Assembly (NCBI GenBank): GCA_964560325.1
Contig: CAZLLV010000553.1
Location: forward strand, 1-23,486
Direction of reading: 5' to 3'
DNA length: 23,486 nt
Source of the DNA: CAZLLV01 sp964560325
Lineage (GTDB): Bacteria > Acidobacteriota > Thermoanaerobaculia > Multivoradales > DATKCC01
Shown: positions 8,119 through 15,947 of the stretch, one piece after another
Numbering within the stretch: position 1 is the stretch's first letter
How the letters are laid out: each line of letters starts with the position of its first letter
Made by a program: the position numbers and the translations under genes
The notes under the pieces: generated by a model
The model's database searches: none
Told to the model about the DNA's origin: nothing
The model's input: the letters and a program-made list of their open reading frames with translations, nothing else

Positions 8119-8162
8119 GGCGCGCGCCCTACGGTTCGTCTTTCAAAGCTGTTGCGCGCGCC
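8119..8162 (-). terminator. Hairpin downstream of the minus-strand permease
   Basis: GGCGCGCGC (8119-8127) pairs perfectly with GCGCGCGCC (8154-8162) around a 26-nt loop that contains the small palindrome CTTTCAAAG. It lies about 95 bases after the stop of the minus-strand permease and has no T-run, so it is a possible Rho-independent-like terminator or a processed 3' end structure. Confidence 0.35.
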
Positions 8163-8257
8163 GTCCCAGAGGAGGGAGCCCCGCCCCGCTCGCTCGCCCC
8201 CTCGAACCTCGCGACGAAGCCCCTCGTTTCGGTCTGCGCCCGCTCCTCTTATCCCCG

Positions 8258-10768
8258 TCAGTCGTACCGCAGCGCCTGCATCGGGTCGACCTGGCTGGCT
8301 CGTTGCGCCGGGACGTAGGCGGCGGCGAGGGCGATGACGGCCAGGACGGCGGTGCCGAGGCCGACGACGGTCGGGTCGTGGCCCTCCATGCCGTAGAGGA
8401 GCGACTGCGCCGCCTTGCCGGCCGCGAGGGCGCCTGCGACACCGACCGCGCCGCCGACGACGACCATGCGGCCCATCTGGAGGAGCACCATGGTCCGCAC
8501 CCGGTCGCTCCCTGCCCCGAGCGCCATCCGCACGCCGATCTCGCGGGTGCGCTGCGCCACCGTGTAAGCGAGCACGCCGTAGAGCCCGACCGCGGCGAGC
8601 AGCGTCGCCAGCACCGCGAAGGCGGCCGAGAGCGTGGTGATCATCCGGTCGAGGTAGACGTTCTCGCTCACCTGCTGCCGGAGGGTCTTCAGGTCGTCGA
8701 CCGGCAGGTTCGGGTCGAGACGGTGGACGACGGCCCGGATGTCGCCCATCACCTGCTCGGGCTCTCGCTCGGTGCGCACGTAGTAGTTCAGGAACCCGAG
8801 CTGGAAGTCCTGCCGGTACGGGGTGTAGAAGAGCGCCGGCGCCTCCTCCTTCACGTCGTTGTACTTGGCGTCGCGCACCAGCCCGACGATCCGCATGTCG
8901 AGCTCGTCCTCCTCCCTCGACCCGTCGGACATGAACTTGCCGACCGTCTCCCGCGGATCGAGGCCGAACTTCTCGACGAACGACTGGTTGACGATCGCCA
9001 CCCGCGGCGCGCCCTCGGTGTCCGCCACCGTGAAGTCGCGCCCGGCCATCAGCGGCATGCCCATCGAGGCGAAGAACCCGGGGCCGACCTTGTTGAGCCG
9101 CGCGTTGTCGTCGACGTCCGGCCCGCTCTCGAAGCCCTCCACCTCGACGTCGGTCCCCCAGGAGTCGCCGGAGAGGAGCGGCACCAGCGCCGTCGTCACG
9201 CCGGTCACGCCCGGGATCGCCGCCAGCTCTTCCTCCATCCGCTCGAAGAGCGCCCGGCTCCGCGGCAGCTCGTAGCCGTTGAGCATCGGAGCGACGCCGA
9301 ACTGCACCACGTTCTGCTCCTCGATGCCGAGGTCGATCCGGCTGACGTTGAGCAGGCTCTTGATGAACAGACCGGACGAGACCAGGAGCGCCATCGAGAG
9401 GGCGATCTGGACCGTCACGAGCGAAGCGCGGAAGCGGGCCGCGGCGCGCGCGCCGGCCGGCTGGCCGGAGCTCGCCTTGAGGGCGGAGACGAGGTCGGGC
9501 CGCGTCGCGTGGAGCGCCGGGTAGAGCCCGAAGAGGATCCCCGTGCCGACCGCGAGCAGGCCGGCGAAGAGCATCACCTCGGGGCTCAGCTCCAGGCGCA
9601 GGGTCGTCCCGGAGTCGCCCGGCAGGAGCGCCCCGATGAGCTGGAGCGTCCAGTACGCGACCAGCAGGCTCGCCAGCCCGCCGAGCAGCGCGAGCAGCGC
9701 CGACTCGGTGAGGAGCTGCCCCATCAGGCGGCGCCGTCCCGCGCCCAGCGAGTTGCGGACCGCCATCTCCTGCGTGCGGGAGGCACCCCGCGCCAGCAGC
9801 AGGTTCGCGATGTTGGCGCACGCGATCAGCAGCACCACGCCGGTGATCGAGAAGAGCAGAACGAGCGGCGTGCGGGCGTTCTCGTGGAACGTGCTCTGGC
9901 CGCGCCAGCCCGGCTCGAGCACCAGCTCCTTCTCCCGGAAGCGCGCCATCGTCTCGTCGCTCATCCCCTCCTGGAGCGGCGCCTCGACCTCGTCGACGAT
10001 GTTCTGGTAGACGACGTTGAGCTCGGCGCTCGCGCGCTCCATCGTGACGCTGGGGGCGAGCCGGCCGAAGGCGTAGACCCAGTAGCTCCGGCGGTTCTCG
10101 AACTCCTCGGGCGTGAAGTACGACTCGATCGCCGAGCGCATCGAGATCGGCACGTAGACATCCGGCCGGTTGCCGAGCGTCGTGCCGTCGAACCCCTTCG
10201 CGGCGACGCCGACCACGGTCATCGACCTCCCGTTGACGATCATCCGCTGGTTCAGGATCTGCGGATCGCCGCCGAGCCGGGTCTTCCAGAAGCCGTGCCC
10301 GAGCACCACCACCTCGTGCTGACCGAGGTTCCGGTCGTCCTCCGGGCCGAGCAGGCGGCCGAGCGCGGGCCGCACGCCGAGCACCGGGAAGTAGGAGCCG
10401 GAGACCATCATCCCCTCGCCGCTCACCGTCTCCTCGCCGGTCGCGAGGTTCGCTCCGAACGCCCGGTGCGCCGCGAGCCCGCGGAAGCCGTTCCCGGCCC
10501 GCTCGAGGTCGCGGTACATGGCGTAGGAGAGCACCACGTCGCAGTCGCCCGCCTGGGTGCACGACTGCGAGCCCGGCTTCGGCCCCGGCGCCGAGAGGTT
10601 CACCAGCCGCTCCGGCTCCTCGACCGGCAACGAGGCGAGGAGCGCCTGGTCGAACAGCGAGTAGATCGCCGCGTTCGCGCCGATCCCGAGCGCCAGCGAC
10701 AGGATCGCCACGGCCGTGATGAACGGCGTCTTGGTGAGGGTGCGGAACGCGAGCCGGAGGTTCTTCAT
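8258..10768 (-). CDS. ADOP-type ABC transporter permease (MacB/FtsX duplicated), minus copy
   Basis: An 836-residue membrane protein with two copies of the MacB periplasmic-core plus FtsX architecture, as in acidobacterial duplicated orphan permeases. The first transmembrane segment is about 16-36 (ITAVAILSLALGIGANAAIYSLF), followed by a large extracytoplasmic domain. A central FtsX block follows near 287-350 (ACANIANLLLARGASRTQEMAVRNSLGAGRRRLMGQLLTESALLALLGG). A second periplasmic core comes next, and a C-terminal FtsX block starts near 715 (YGVLAYTVAQRTREIGVRMALGAGSDRV), ending in the typical DPMQALRYD. No ATPase gene is adjacent, consistent with the 'orphan' name. The ATG has AAGG upstream at 10776-10779. 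It is divergent from a paralogue across a perfect palindrome. The substrate is unknown. Confidence 0.93.
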   Translation of the reverse strand: MKNLRLAFRTLTKTPFITAVAILSLALGIGANAAIYSLFDQALLASLPVEEPERLVNLSAPGPKPGSQSCTQAGDCDVVLSYAMYRDLERAGNGFRGLAAHRAFGANLATGEETVSGEGMMVSGSYFPVLGVRPALGRLLGPEDDRNLGQHEVVVLGHGFWKTRLGGDPQILNQRMIVNGRSMTVVGVAAKGFDGTTLGNRPDVYVPISMRSAIESYFTPEEFENRRSYWVYAFGRLAPSVTMERASAELNVVYQNIVDEVEAPLQEGMSDETMARFREKELVLEPGWRGQSTFHENARTPLVLLFSITGVVLLIACANIANLLLARGASRTQEMAVRNSLGAGRRRLMGQLLTESALLALLGGLASLLVAYWTLQLIGALLPGDSGTTLRLELSPEVMLFAGLLAVGTGILFGLYPALHATRPDLVSALKASSGQPAGARAAARFRASLVTVQIALSMALLVSSGLFIKSLLNVSRIDLGIEEQNVVQFGVAPMLNGYELPRSRALFERMEEELAAIPGVTGVTTALVPLLSGDSWGTDVEVEGFESGPDVDDNARLNKVGPGFFASMGMPLMAGRDFTVADTEGAPRVAIVNQSFVEKFGLDPRETVGKFMSDGSREEDELDMRIVGLVRDAKYNDVKEEAPALFYTPYRQDFQLGFLNYYVRTEREPEQVMGDIRAVVHRLDPNLPVDDLKTLRQQVSENVYLDRMITTLSAAFAVLATLLAAVGLYGVLAYTVAQRTREIGVRMALGAGSDRVRTMVLLQMGRMVVVGGAVGVAGALAAGKAAQSLLYGMEGHDPTVVGLGTAVLAVIALAAAYVPAQRASQVDPMQALRYD

Positions 10769-10805
10769 GTCGATGCCTTACGTCGAGAGGGGTCGGAAGG
10801 TTACG

Positions 10806-10855
10806 GGCTCACACTACGACTTGACGACACGTGTCGTCAAGTCGTAGTGTGAGCC
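10806..10855. promoter_or_regulatory. Perfect 50-bp palindrome: symmetric divergent promoter/operator
   Basis: Two 25-base arms are exact reverse complements with no spacer, centred between 10830 and 10831. The plus strand carries TTGACG (10821-10826), an 18-base spacer and TAGTGT (10845-10850). By symmetry the minus strand carries the same pair, TTGACG at 10840-10835 and TAGTGT at 10816-10811. The -35 matches 5 of 6 consensus bases and the -10 keeps the T-A-T core positions. Predicted starts are near 10857 (+) and 10804 (-), suiting the two permease starts. The inner GACGACACGTGTCGTC looks like a dimeric repressor site. No regulator gene is in the window. Confidence 0.75.
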
Positions 10856-10873
10856 GCCGAAAGGGGAACCGCC

Positions 10874-13327
10874 TTGGACGACCTCCGACAGGACCTCCGC
10901 TGGGCCGCGCGCTCGATCGCGCGCAATCCACTCCTCGCCACCGCCGCCGTCGCCACGCTCGCCCTCGGCATCGGCGCCGGGACCGCCGTCTTCAGCGTCG
11001 TCCACGGCCTGCTGCTGAAACCGCTCCCGTACGCCGAGCCCGACCGGCTGGTGAGCGTCTGGCCGGAGCAGAACTTCAACAAGGCGCTGGTGCGCCGGAT
11101 CGCCGAGGCGGTGCCGGCGCTGGAGGGCGTTTCCGGCATCTCGAACGGGGAGCTCGTCCTCACCGGCGACGGTGCCGCGGAGCAGCTCCGCAGCTCGCTC
11201 GTCTCCGTCAACCACTTCGACCTCCTCGGCGTGCGGCCCGCCCTCGGCCGGAGCTTCCGGCCGGAGGAGTCGGTGCCGGGCGAGGACGGGGTGGCGATCC
11301 TCTCGCACGGGCTCTGGACCCGGCGCTTCGGCGGCGACCCCGGCATCCTCGGTCGCACGGTGCGGCTGTCGGGCGCCGGCCACGTGTCGCGGACGGTGAT
11401 CGGCGTCCTGCCGGAGGGGTACCGCCCGGTGTCGGACAGCGGCGACCCACCGCAGCTCTGGGCGCCGCTCTCCGACCCGGAGAGCTGGACGGTCCACGAC
11501 GACTCCTCCTGGTACGTCAACTGGCGCGTCGGCCGCCTCGCCCCGGGCGCCACCCTCGCGCAGGCGACCGCGCAGCTCCGGGCCGAGGCGCTCCGTCTGA
11601 GGTCCGAAGGCTCGAACGCCTTCGACGAGGAGGTGGTGCGCACCGCGGAAGTGCTGCCGCTCGGCCGCGGCTCGGCGGACGAGCTCTCCCGCCCGCTCTG
11701 GCTCCTGATGGGCGCCGTCGGCCTGGTCCTCCTGATCGCCTGCGCCAACGTCGCGAACCTCCTGCTCGCGCGCGGCGAGGCGCGGGAGCGCGAGCTCGCC
11801 GTGCGCCGCGCGCTGGGCGCGAGCAGGCTGCGGATCGCCCGCCAGCTCCTGACCGAGAGCGCGATCCTCGGCCTCGCCGGCGGCCTGCTCGGCATCGCGA
11901 TCGCCTACGGCGCGGTCGAGATCCTGGCGGTCCGGGCGGCAGCGGTCCTGCCGCGCACCGACGAGGTGGCGGTCGACGGCGCGGTGCTCCTCTTCGCCCT
12001 CGCCTCGTCGCTCCTGGCGGCGGTCGTCTTCGGCGCGCTGCCGGCGCTCCAGGGATCGCGTGGCGCGGGCGCCGGCGGCGGCTCGGACGCCGAATGCCTG
12101 CGGAGCGCCGGCCGGGGCGCGCTCGGCGCCGGCCGGTCCGGACGCCTGCCGCGCTGGCTGATCGGCGCCGAGGTGGCGCTCGCGGTGGTGGTCCTCGTCG
12201 GCTGCGGCCTGATGCTCCGCTCGCTCCACTCGCTCTACGCCGTCGACCCCGGTTTCGACCCGCAGAACGTCCTCGCCTTCCAGGTCACCCCGCCGGAGGC
12301 GAAGTACCCCGACCCGGCGGCCGCCAACCGCTTCTACGACCGGCTGCTCGAACGGATCGGCGCGATGCCCGGGGTGCGCTCGGCCGGCGGCATCCAGCTC
12401 CTGCCGCTGACCGGCGGCAACTGGGGCTTCCCGAGCTACCCGGAGGGGTACGTGGTGCCGGACGGCGACATCCCGCCGTCGCTCAACTTCCGCATCGTGC
12501 GCCCCGGCTACATGGAGGCGGTCCGCATGCCGCTCCTCGCCGGCCGGCGGCTCGCCGACGCGGACGGCCTGGGCGACGCGCCCGACCTGGCGGTGGTCAA
12601 CGAGACGCTCGCCCGCGAGTTCTTCCCCGGCGGCGCGGAGGGCGCCCTCGGCCGCAAGATCCGCTTCTTCGGCCCCGAGGGGCCGGAGGCGACGGTCGTC
12701 GGCGTGGTCGGCGACGTGCGGCAGTTCGCGCTCGACCTCGAGCCCCAGCCGGAGGTCTACGTCACCTCCCAGGAGTGGACCTGGCCGGTGGCGCTCTGGA
12801 TGGTGGTGCGCACCGACGGCGACCCGATGCGGCTCGCGGGCGACGTGCGGCGGGCGGTGGCGGCGATCGATCCGGACGTGCCGGTCGCCCGCGTCGACCG
12901 GATGGAAGCGGTGGTCGCGCGCTCGGCCGGCACCCGGCGCTTCGTGGCGGTCCTCCTCACCGCCTTCGGCGGCCTCGCGCTCGTGCTCGGCGCGATCGGC
13001 GTCTTCGGCGTCACCTCGTACACCGTCGCCCGGCGGCTGCCGGAGCTCGGGCTGCGCAAGGCGCTCGGCGCCACGCCGAGCGGGCTGATCGGCGAGACGC
13101 TCGGCCGCGGCCTGCGGCCGGTGGCGGCCGGAGTCGCCGTCGGCGTGCTCGCCGCCCTCGCGGTCTCGCGGCTCCTCGCCTCGCTCCTCTTCGGCGTGGC
13201 GCCGCGCGATCCGGCCACGCTCGCCGCCGCCGCCGGCTTCCTGCTCCTGGTGGGCGCCGCCGCCGTCGCGCTGCCCGCGTTCCGGGCGTCCAAGGTCGAC
13301 CCGATGCGGGTGCTGCGGGACGAATGA
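10874..13327 (+). CDS. ADOP-type ABC transporter permease (MacB/FtsX duplicated), plus copy
   Basis: An 817-residue paralogue of the divergent minus-strand permease. It opens with DDLRQDLRWAARSIARNPLLATAAVATLALGIGAGTAVFSVVHGLLLKPLPY, the usual ADOP N-terminus, and has a MacB-like periplasmic core. The central FtsX block is near 285-350 (IACANVANLLLARGEARERELAVRRALGASRLRIARQLLTESAILGLAGG). A second core and a final FtsX block (VTSYTVARRLPELGLRKALGATPSGLIGETLGRG) follow, ending in DPMRVLRDE. The start is a TTG at 10874 with GGGG at 10863-10866, seven bases upstream. The predicted transcript starts inside the right edge of the palindrome, leaving a very short leader. The two copies are clearly diverged in sequence, so the duplication is not recent. 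Confidence 0.93.
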   Translation: MDDLRQDLRWAARSIARNPLLATAAVATLALGIGAGTAVFSVVHGLLLKPLPYAEPDRLVSVWPEQNFNKALVRRIAEAVPALEGVSGISNGELVLTGDGAAEQLRSSLVSVNHFDLLGVRPALGRSFRPEESVPGEDGVAILSHGLWTRRFGGDPGILGRTVRLSGAGHVSRTVIGVLPEGYRPVSDSGDPPQLWAPLSDPESWTVHDDSSWYVNWRVGRLAPGATLAQATAQLRAEALRLRSEGSNAFDEEVVRTAEVLPLGRGSADELSRPLWLLMGAVGLVLLIACANVANLLLARGEARERELAVRRALGASRLRIARQLLTESAILGLAGGLLGIAIAYGAVEILAVRAAAVLPRTDEVAVDGAVLLFALASSLLAAVVFGALPALQGSRGAGAGGGSDAECLRSAGRGALGAGRSGRLPRWLIGAEVALAVVVLVGCGLMLRSLHSLYAVDPGFDPQNVLAFQVTPPEAKYPDPAAANRFYDRLLERIGAMPGVRSAGGIQLLPLTGGNWGFPSYPEGYVVPDGDIPPSLNFRIVRPGYMEAVRMPLLAGRRLADADGLGDAPDLAVVNETLAREFFPGGAEGALGRKIRFFGPEGPEATVVGVVGDVRQFALDLEPQPEVYVTSQEWTWPVALWMVVRTDGDPMRLAGDVRRAVAAIDPDVPVARVDRMEAVVARSAGTRRFVAVLLTAFGGLALVLGAIGVFGVTSYTVARRLPELGLRKALGATPSGLIGETLGRGLRPVAAGVAVGVLAALAVSRLLASLLFGVAPRDPATLAAAAGFLLLVGAAAVALPAFRASKVDPMRVLRDE

Positions 13328-13345
13328 GCCGGGCCGGTGGAACCG

Positions 13346-14440
13346 TCAGCCGGCCAGCGGGAACAGCAGCCGGCCGAGGACCGCTCCGGCGAGGACGATC
13401 CAGACCGCGTTGACCCGGAAGCGCAGCACCGCGACCGCCGCCAGGGCGCCGATCAGCCACGCCGGCCAGGAGGTCAGCGTCGCCGCGCCCAGCTCGATCG
13501 TCACCGCCGCCATCAGTCCGACCGCGGCCACGTTCACCGCGTCGAGGAAGGCCGCCATCCAGGCCGACTCGCGGAGCCTCGGCACCCACGGGTTGAGGAT
13601 CAGCACGAAGAGGAACGACGGCAGGAAGATCCCGACCGTCGCGACCGCCGCGCCCGGCAGCCCCGCGACCACGTAGCCGATGAAGGTCGCGGTCGAGAGC
13701 ACCGGCCCGGGGGTGAGCTGGCCGAGCGCCACCGCGTCGAGGAGCTGCGTCCGCGTGAGCCAGCCGAGCCGCTCGACCAGCCCGCCCTCGAGATAGGCGA
13801 AGAGGACGTACCCGCTGCCGTAGAGGACGGCGCCGATCTTCAGGAAGAAGAGGAAGAGCTCCAGGATGGGGACCGCGGCCGCCCCGCTCTCGCGCGCCAG
13901 GTCCGAGACCCGTAGCCAGAGCATCCCAAGCGCACCGGCGGCGAGCAGCGTCAGCACCTCGTCCCCCCCGGCGAGCACCACCGCCGCCACCGCCAGCCCG
14001 AGGGCCGCGAGCCGCCACCCCTTGACCGCTTTCTGCCCGAGCTTCCAGAGCGCCCCGAGGATGATCGCGATCACCGCCGGCTCGATGCCTCGAAGCCACG
14101 GCTCGACCGCCGGCAGATCGCCGTAGACGACGTAGAACCAGGAGAGCACGCCGGTGATGGCGACCGCCGGCAGGATGAACGAGCCGCCCGCGACGAACAG
14201 CCCCTTCCAGCCCGCCCGCTCGTAGCCGACGTGCATCGTCATCTCGGTCGAGTTCGGCCCCGGGATCAGGTTGGTGGCGCCGATCAGGTCGAGGAAGTGC
14301 TCGTGGGTCAGCCAGCCGCGCCGGCGTACCACCTCGTCCTCCATCATGGCGATGTGCGCCGCCGGCCCGCCGAAGCCGATCACGCCGAGCTTCCCGAAGA
14401 GCCGTGCGAGCTCCCAGAGGCGCCCGCGCTCCTCGCTCAC
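13346..14440 (-). CDS. chrA: Chromate-type anion transporter (CHR family, two-domain)
   Basis: A 364-residue membrane protein of the CHR family, with two homologous halves. The N-terminal half contains GFGGPAAHIAMMEDEVV (about 22-38) and NLIPGPNSTEMTMHVGY (about 57-73). The C-terminal half contains KIGAVLYGSGYVLFAYLE and ALGQLTPGPVLSTATFIGY. These G-F/S-G and PGP motifs are the family signatures. Members export chromate or sulfate-like anions by proton-coupled transport, but the substrate cannot be decided from sequence. The GTG start at 14440 overlaps the stop of nhaA (GTGA), with GGAGGAG just upstream, so the pair is translationally coupled. A longer upstream reading is arginine-rich and overlaps nhaA. 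Confidence 0.92.
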   Translation of the reverse strand: MSEERGRLWELARLFGKLGVIGFGGPAAHIAMMEDEVVRRRGWLTHEHFLDLIGATNLIPGPNSTEMTMHVGYERAGWKGLFVAGGSFILPAVAITGVLSWFYVVYGDLPAVEPWLRGIEPAVIAIILGALWKLGQKAVKGWRLAALGLAVAAVVLAGGDEVLTLLAAGALGMLWLRVSDLARESGAAAVPILELFLFFLKIGAVLYGSGYVLFAYLEGGLVERLGWLTRTQLLDAVALGQLTPGPVLSTATFIGYVVAGLPGAAVATVGIFLPSFLFVLILNPWVPRLRESAWMAAFLDAVNVAAVGLMAAVTIELGAATLTSWPAWLIGALAAVAVLRFRVNAVWIVLAGAVLGRLLFPLAG

Positions 14441-15822
14441 CCGCCGTTCTCCTCCACGCCGGGGGCCGGCGCCGGTCCCCGCTTGAGCAGCACCAGCGCC
14501 CCGGCGACGCCGGAGACGAGCGAGCCGGCGAGGATGCCGACCTTGGCGGCGTCGAGCGAAGCGGGCTCGGCGAAGGCGAGGCCGGCGATGAAGAGCGACA
14601 TGGTGAAGCCGATGCCGCACAAGAGGCTCACGCCCCAGAGCTGTCGCCACGTCGCCCCGGCCGGCAGCGCCGCGATGCCGACCGCGGAAGCGAGCCAGGC
14701 GAAGAGGAGGATGCCCACCTGCTTGCCGAACACCAAGCCGGCGACGATGCCGAGGGTGATCGGCTGGGTGAACAGCTCCGCCACGCCGCCGCCCTCCGCC
14801 ACGTTGATCGCCACGCCCGCGTTCGCGAGCGCGAAGATCGGCATGATGAAGAAGGCGACGAACGGGTGGAGCGCGTGCTCCAGCCGGGGCAGCGGCGCCC
14901 CCAGCTCCTCGGCCGCCTGCTCGAGCGAGTGGACCGCGTCGCGCTGGTCGCGCGTCGGCGCCGAGCGGCGGTCGTTCGTCTTCAAGTCATCGGCGAACTC
15001 GGCGAGCAGGTTCTGGGCCCGGAGCAGGAAGTCCGGCGCGTCGATCAGCCGCTTGGCCGGGATGGTCAGCGCGAGCAGCACGCCGGCGATCGTCGCGTGC
15101 ACGCCCGACTTCAGGAACGCCACCCAGAGCCCGAGCCCGAGCAGGGCGTACGGCCAGGTCTTGCGCACCCCGGTGAGGTTGAGCAGAACGCAGGCGCCGA
15201 GGAAGCCGGCGGCGATCGCCAGGCTCTGGACCGAGAGCTTCTCCGTATAGAAGACCGCGATCACCAGCACCGCGCCGAGGTCGTCGACGATCGCCACCGC
15301 GGTCACGAACACCTTGAGCGCGAGCGGCACGCGCGAGCCGAGGAGCGCCAGCACCCCGAGCGCGAAGGCGATGTCGGTCGCCATCGGCACGCCCCACCCG
15401 GCGGCGCCCTCCGGGGTTCCGCCGAAGTAGGAGTGGACGACGACGTAGAGGCCGGCCGGCACCAGCATGCCGCCGAGCGCCGCGGCGACCGACAGCGCCG
15501 CCTTCTTCGGCTCGGCGAGCTCGCCGGTCATCACCTCGCGCTTGATCTCCAGGCCGACGACGAAGAAGAAGATCGCCATCAGCCCGTCGTTGATCCAGAG
15601 CAGCAGCGGCTTCGCGATCGTGAAGCCGCCGGCCGCGAACGTCACCGGCGTACCCCAGAGGGCGAAGTAGCCCTCCGCGAGCGGCGAGTTCGCCCAAGCG
15701 AGGGCGGCGAGGGCCGCTCCGAGCAGGAGCAGGCCGCTCGCCGCTTCCATCCGGAAGAATCTCTGGAACGGCCGGAGCAGGAGCTCTTGGGCCACGCGCC
15801 TCCGCGATCGTCTTTCGGGCAT
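14437..15822 (-). CDS. nhaA: Na+/H+ antiporter NhaA
   Basis: A 461-residue polytopic inner-membrane antiporter that exports Na+ (or Li+) in exchange for H+ and so supports salt and pH homeostasis. The signature VAIVDDLGAVLVIAVFYT carries the two ion-binding aspartates D180 and D181 (E. coli D163/D164), and D150 in ATDIAFALG corresponds to E. coli D133. LLWINDGLMAIFFFVVGLEIKRE near 74-96 and the GKQVGILLFAW segment further on are also typical. A roughly 60-residue insertion (ERLLAEFADDLKTNDRRSAPTRDQ-like, near 275-320) separates the two halves, as in many long bacterial NhaAs. The ATG at 15822 is chosen because homology begins near residue 15; a GTG at 15888 is an alternative. It is coupled to chrA downstream. 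Confidence 0.93.
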   Translation of the reverse strand: MPERRSRRRVAQELLLRPFQRFFRMEAASGLLLLGAALAALAWANSPLAEGYFALWGTPVTFAAGGFTIAKPLLLWINDGLMAIFFFVVGLEIKREVMTGELAEPKKAALSVAAALGGMLVPAGLYVVVHSYFGGTPEGAAGWGVPMATDIAFALGVLALLGSRVPLALKVFVTAVAIVDDLGAVLVIAVFYTEKLSVQSLAIAAGFLGACVLLNLTGVRKTWPYALLGLGLWVAFLKSGVHATIAGVLLALTIPAKRLIDAPDFLLRAQNLLAEFADDLKTNDRRSAPTRDQRDAVHSLEQAAEELGAPLPRLEHALHPFVAFFIMPIFALANAGVAINVAEGGGVAELFTQPITLGIVAGLVFGKQVGILLFAWLASAVGIAALPAGATWRQLWGVSLLCGIGFTMSLFIAGLAFAEPASLDAAKVGILAGSLVSGVAGALVLLKRGPAPAPGVEENGG

Positions 15823-15870
15823 GGGCCGATCGTATCGTCTCTCGCCCCGGGCTCCTCCCGAAGCTGCCGA

Positions 15871-15876
15871 TAGAAT
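15871..15876 (+). promoter_or_regulatory. Candidate -10 box upstream of the S10 carboxypeptidase
   Basis: TAGAAT matches 5 of 6 bases of TATAAT and stands out in a GC-rich divergent spacer of 125 bp. There is no convincing -35 at 16-18 bases upstream. The predicted leader is about 65 nt. This is a weak call. Confidence 0.35.
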
Positions 15877-15947
15877 CGACCGCGCCACGCCGCTCGCCGG
15901 AGCGCGGCGGCCGAAACCGCCCGAACCACCCCAGCCCGGAGGTCCAC

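Larger units (their letters stand above)
7506..8257. other. Non-coding interval between the oxidoreductase and the first permease
   Basis: About 750 bases with no convincing gene. Open frames exist on both strands, but they give low-complexity Arg/Gly/Pro-rich translations. The part next to the oxidoreductase holds its leader and sigma-54-like promoter. The middle (7591-7845) is flanked by inverted repeats, and the part next to the permease stop holds a 9-bp-stem hairpin (8119-8162). A 12-bp palindrome GCGGCCGGCCGC occurs near 8058. The base texture is unlike neighbouring genes, with no periodic third-position GC. Confidence 0.6.

Noticed and set aside
7556..10852. Very long plus-strand open frame across the intergenic region and the minus-strand permease
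   Set aside because: Antisense shadow with Arg/His/Glu-rich low-complexity translation; the minus strand has a clear ADOP permease.
10806..10855. Palindrome as an insertion-sequence end or intrinsic terminator
   Set aside because: No transposase or target duplication is present. The position between two divergent starts, with TTGACG/TAGTGT pairs, fits a promoter-operator better, and divergent starts need no terminator there.
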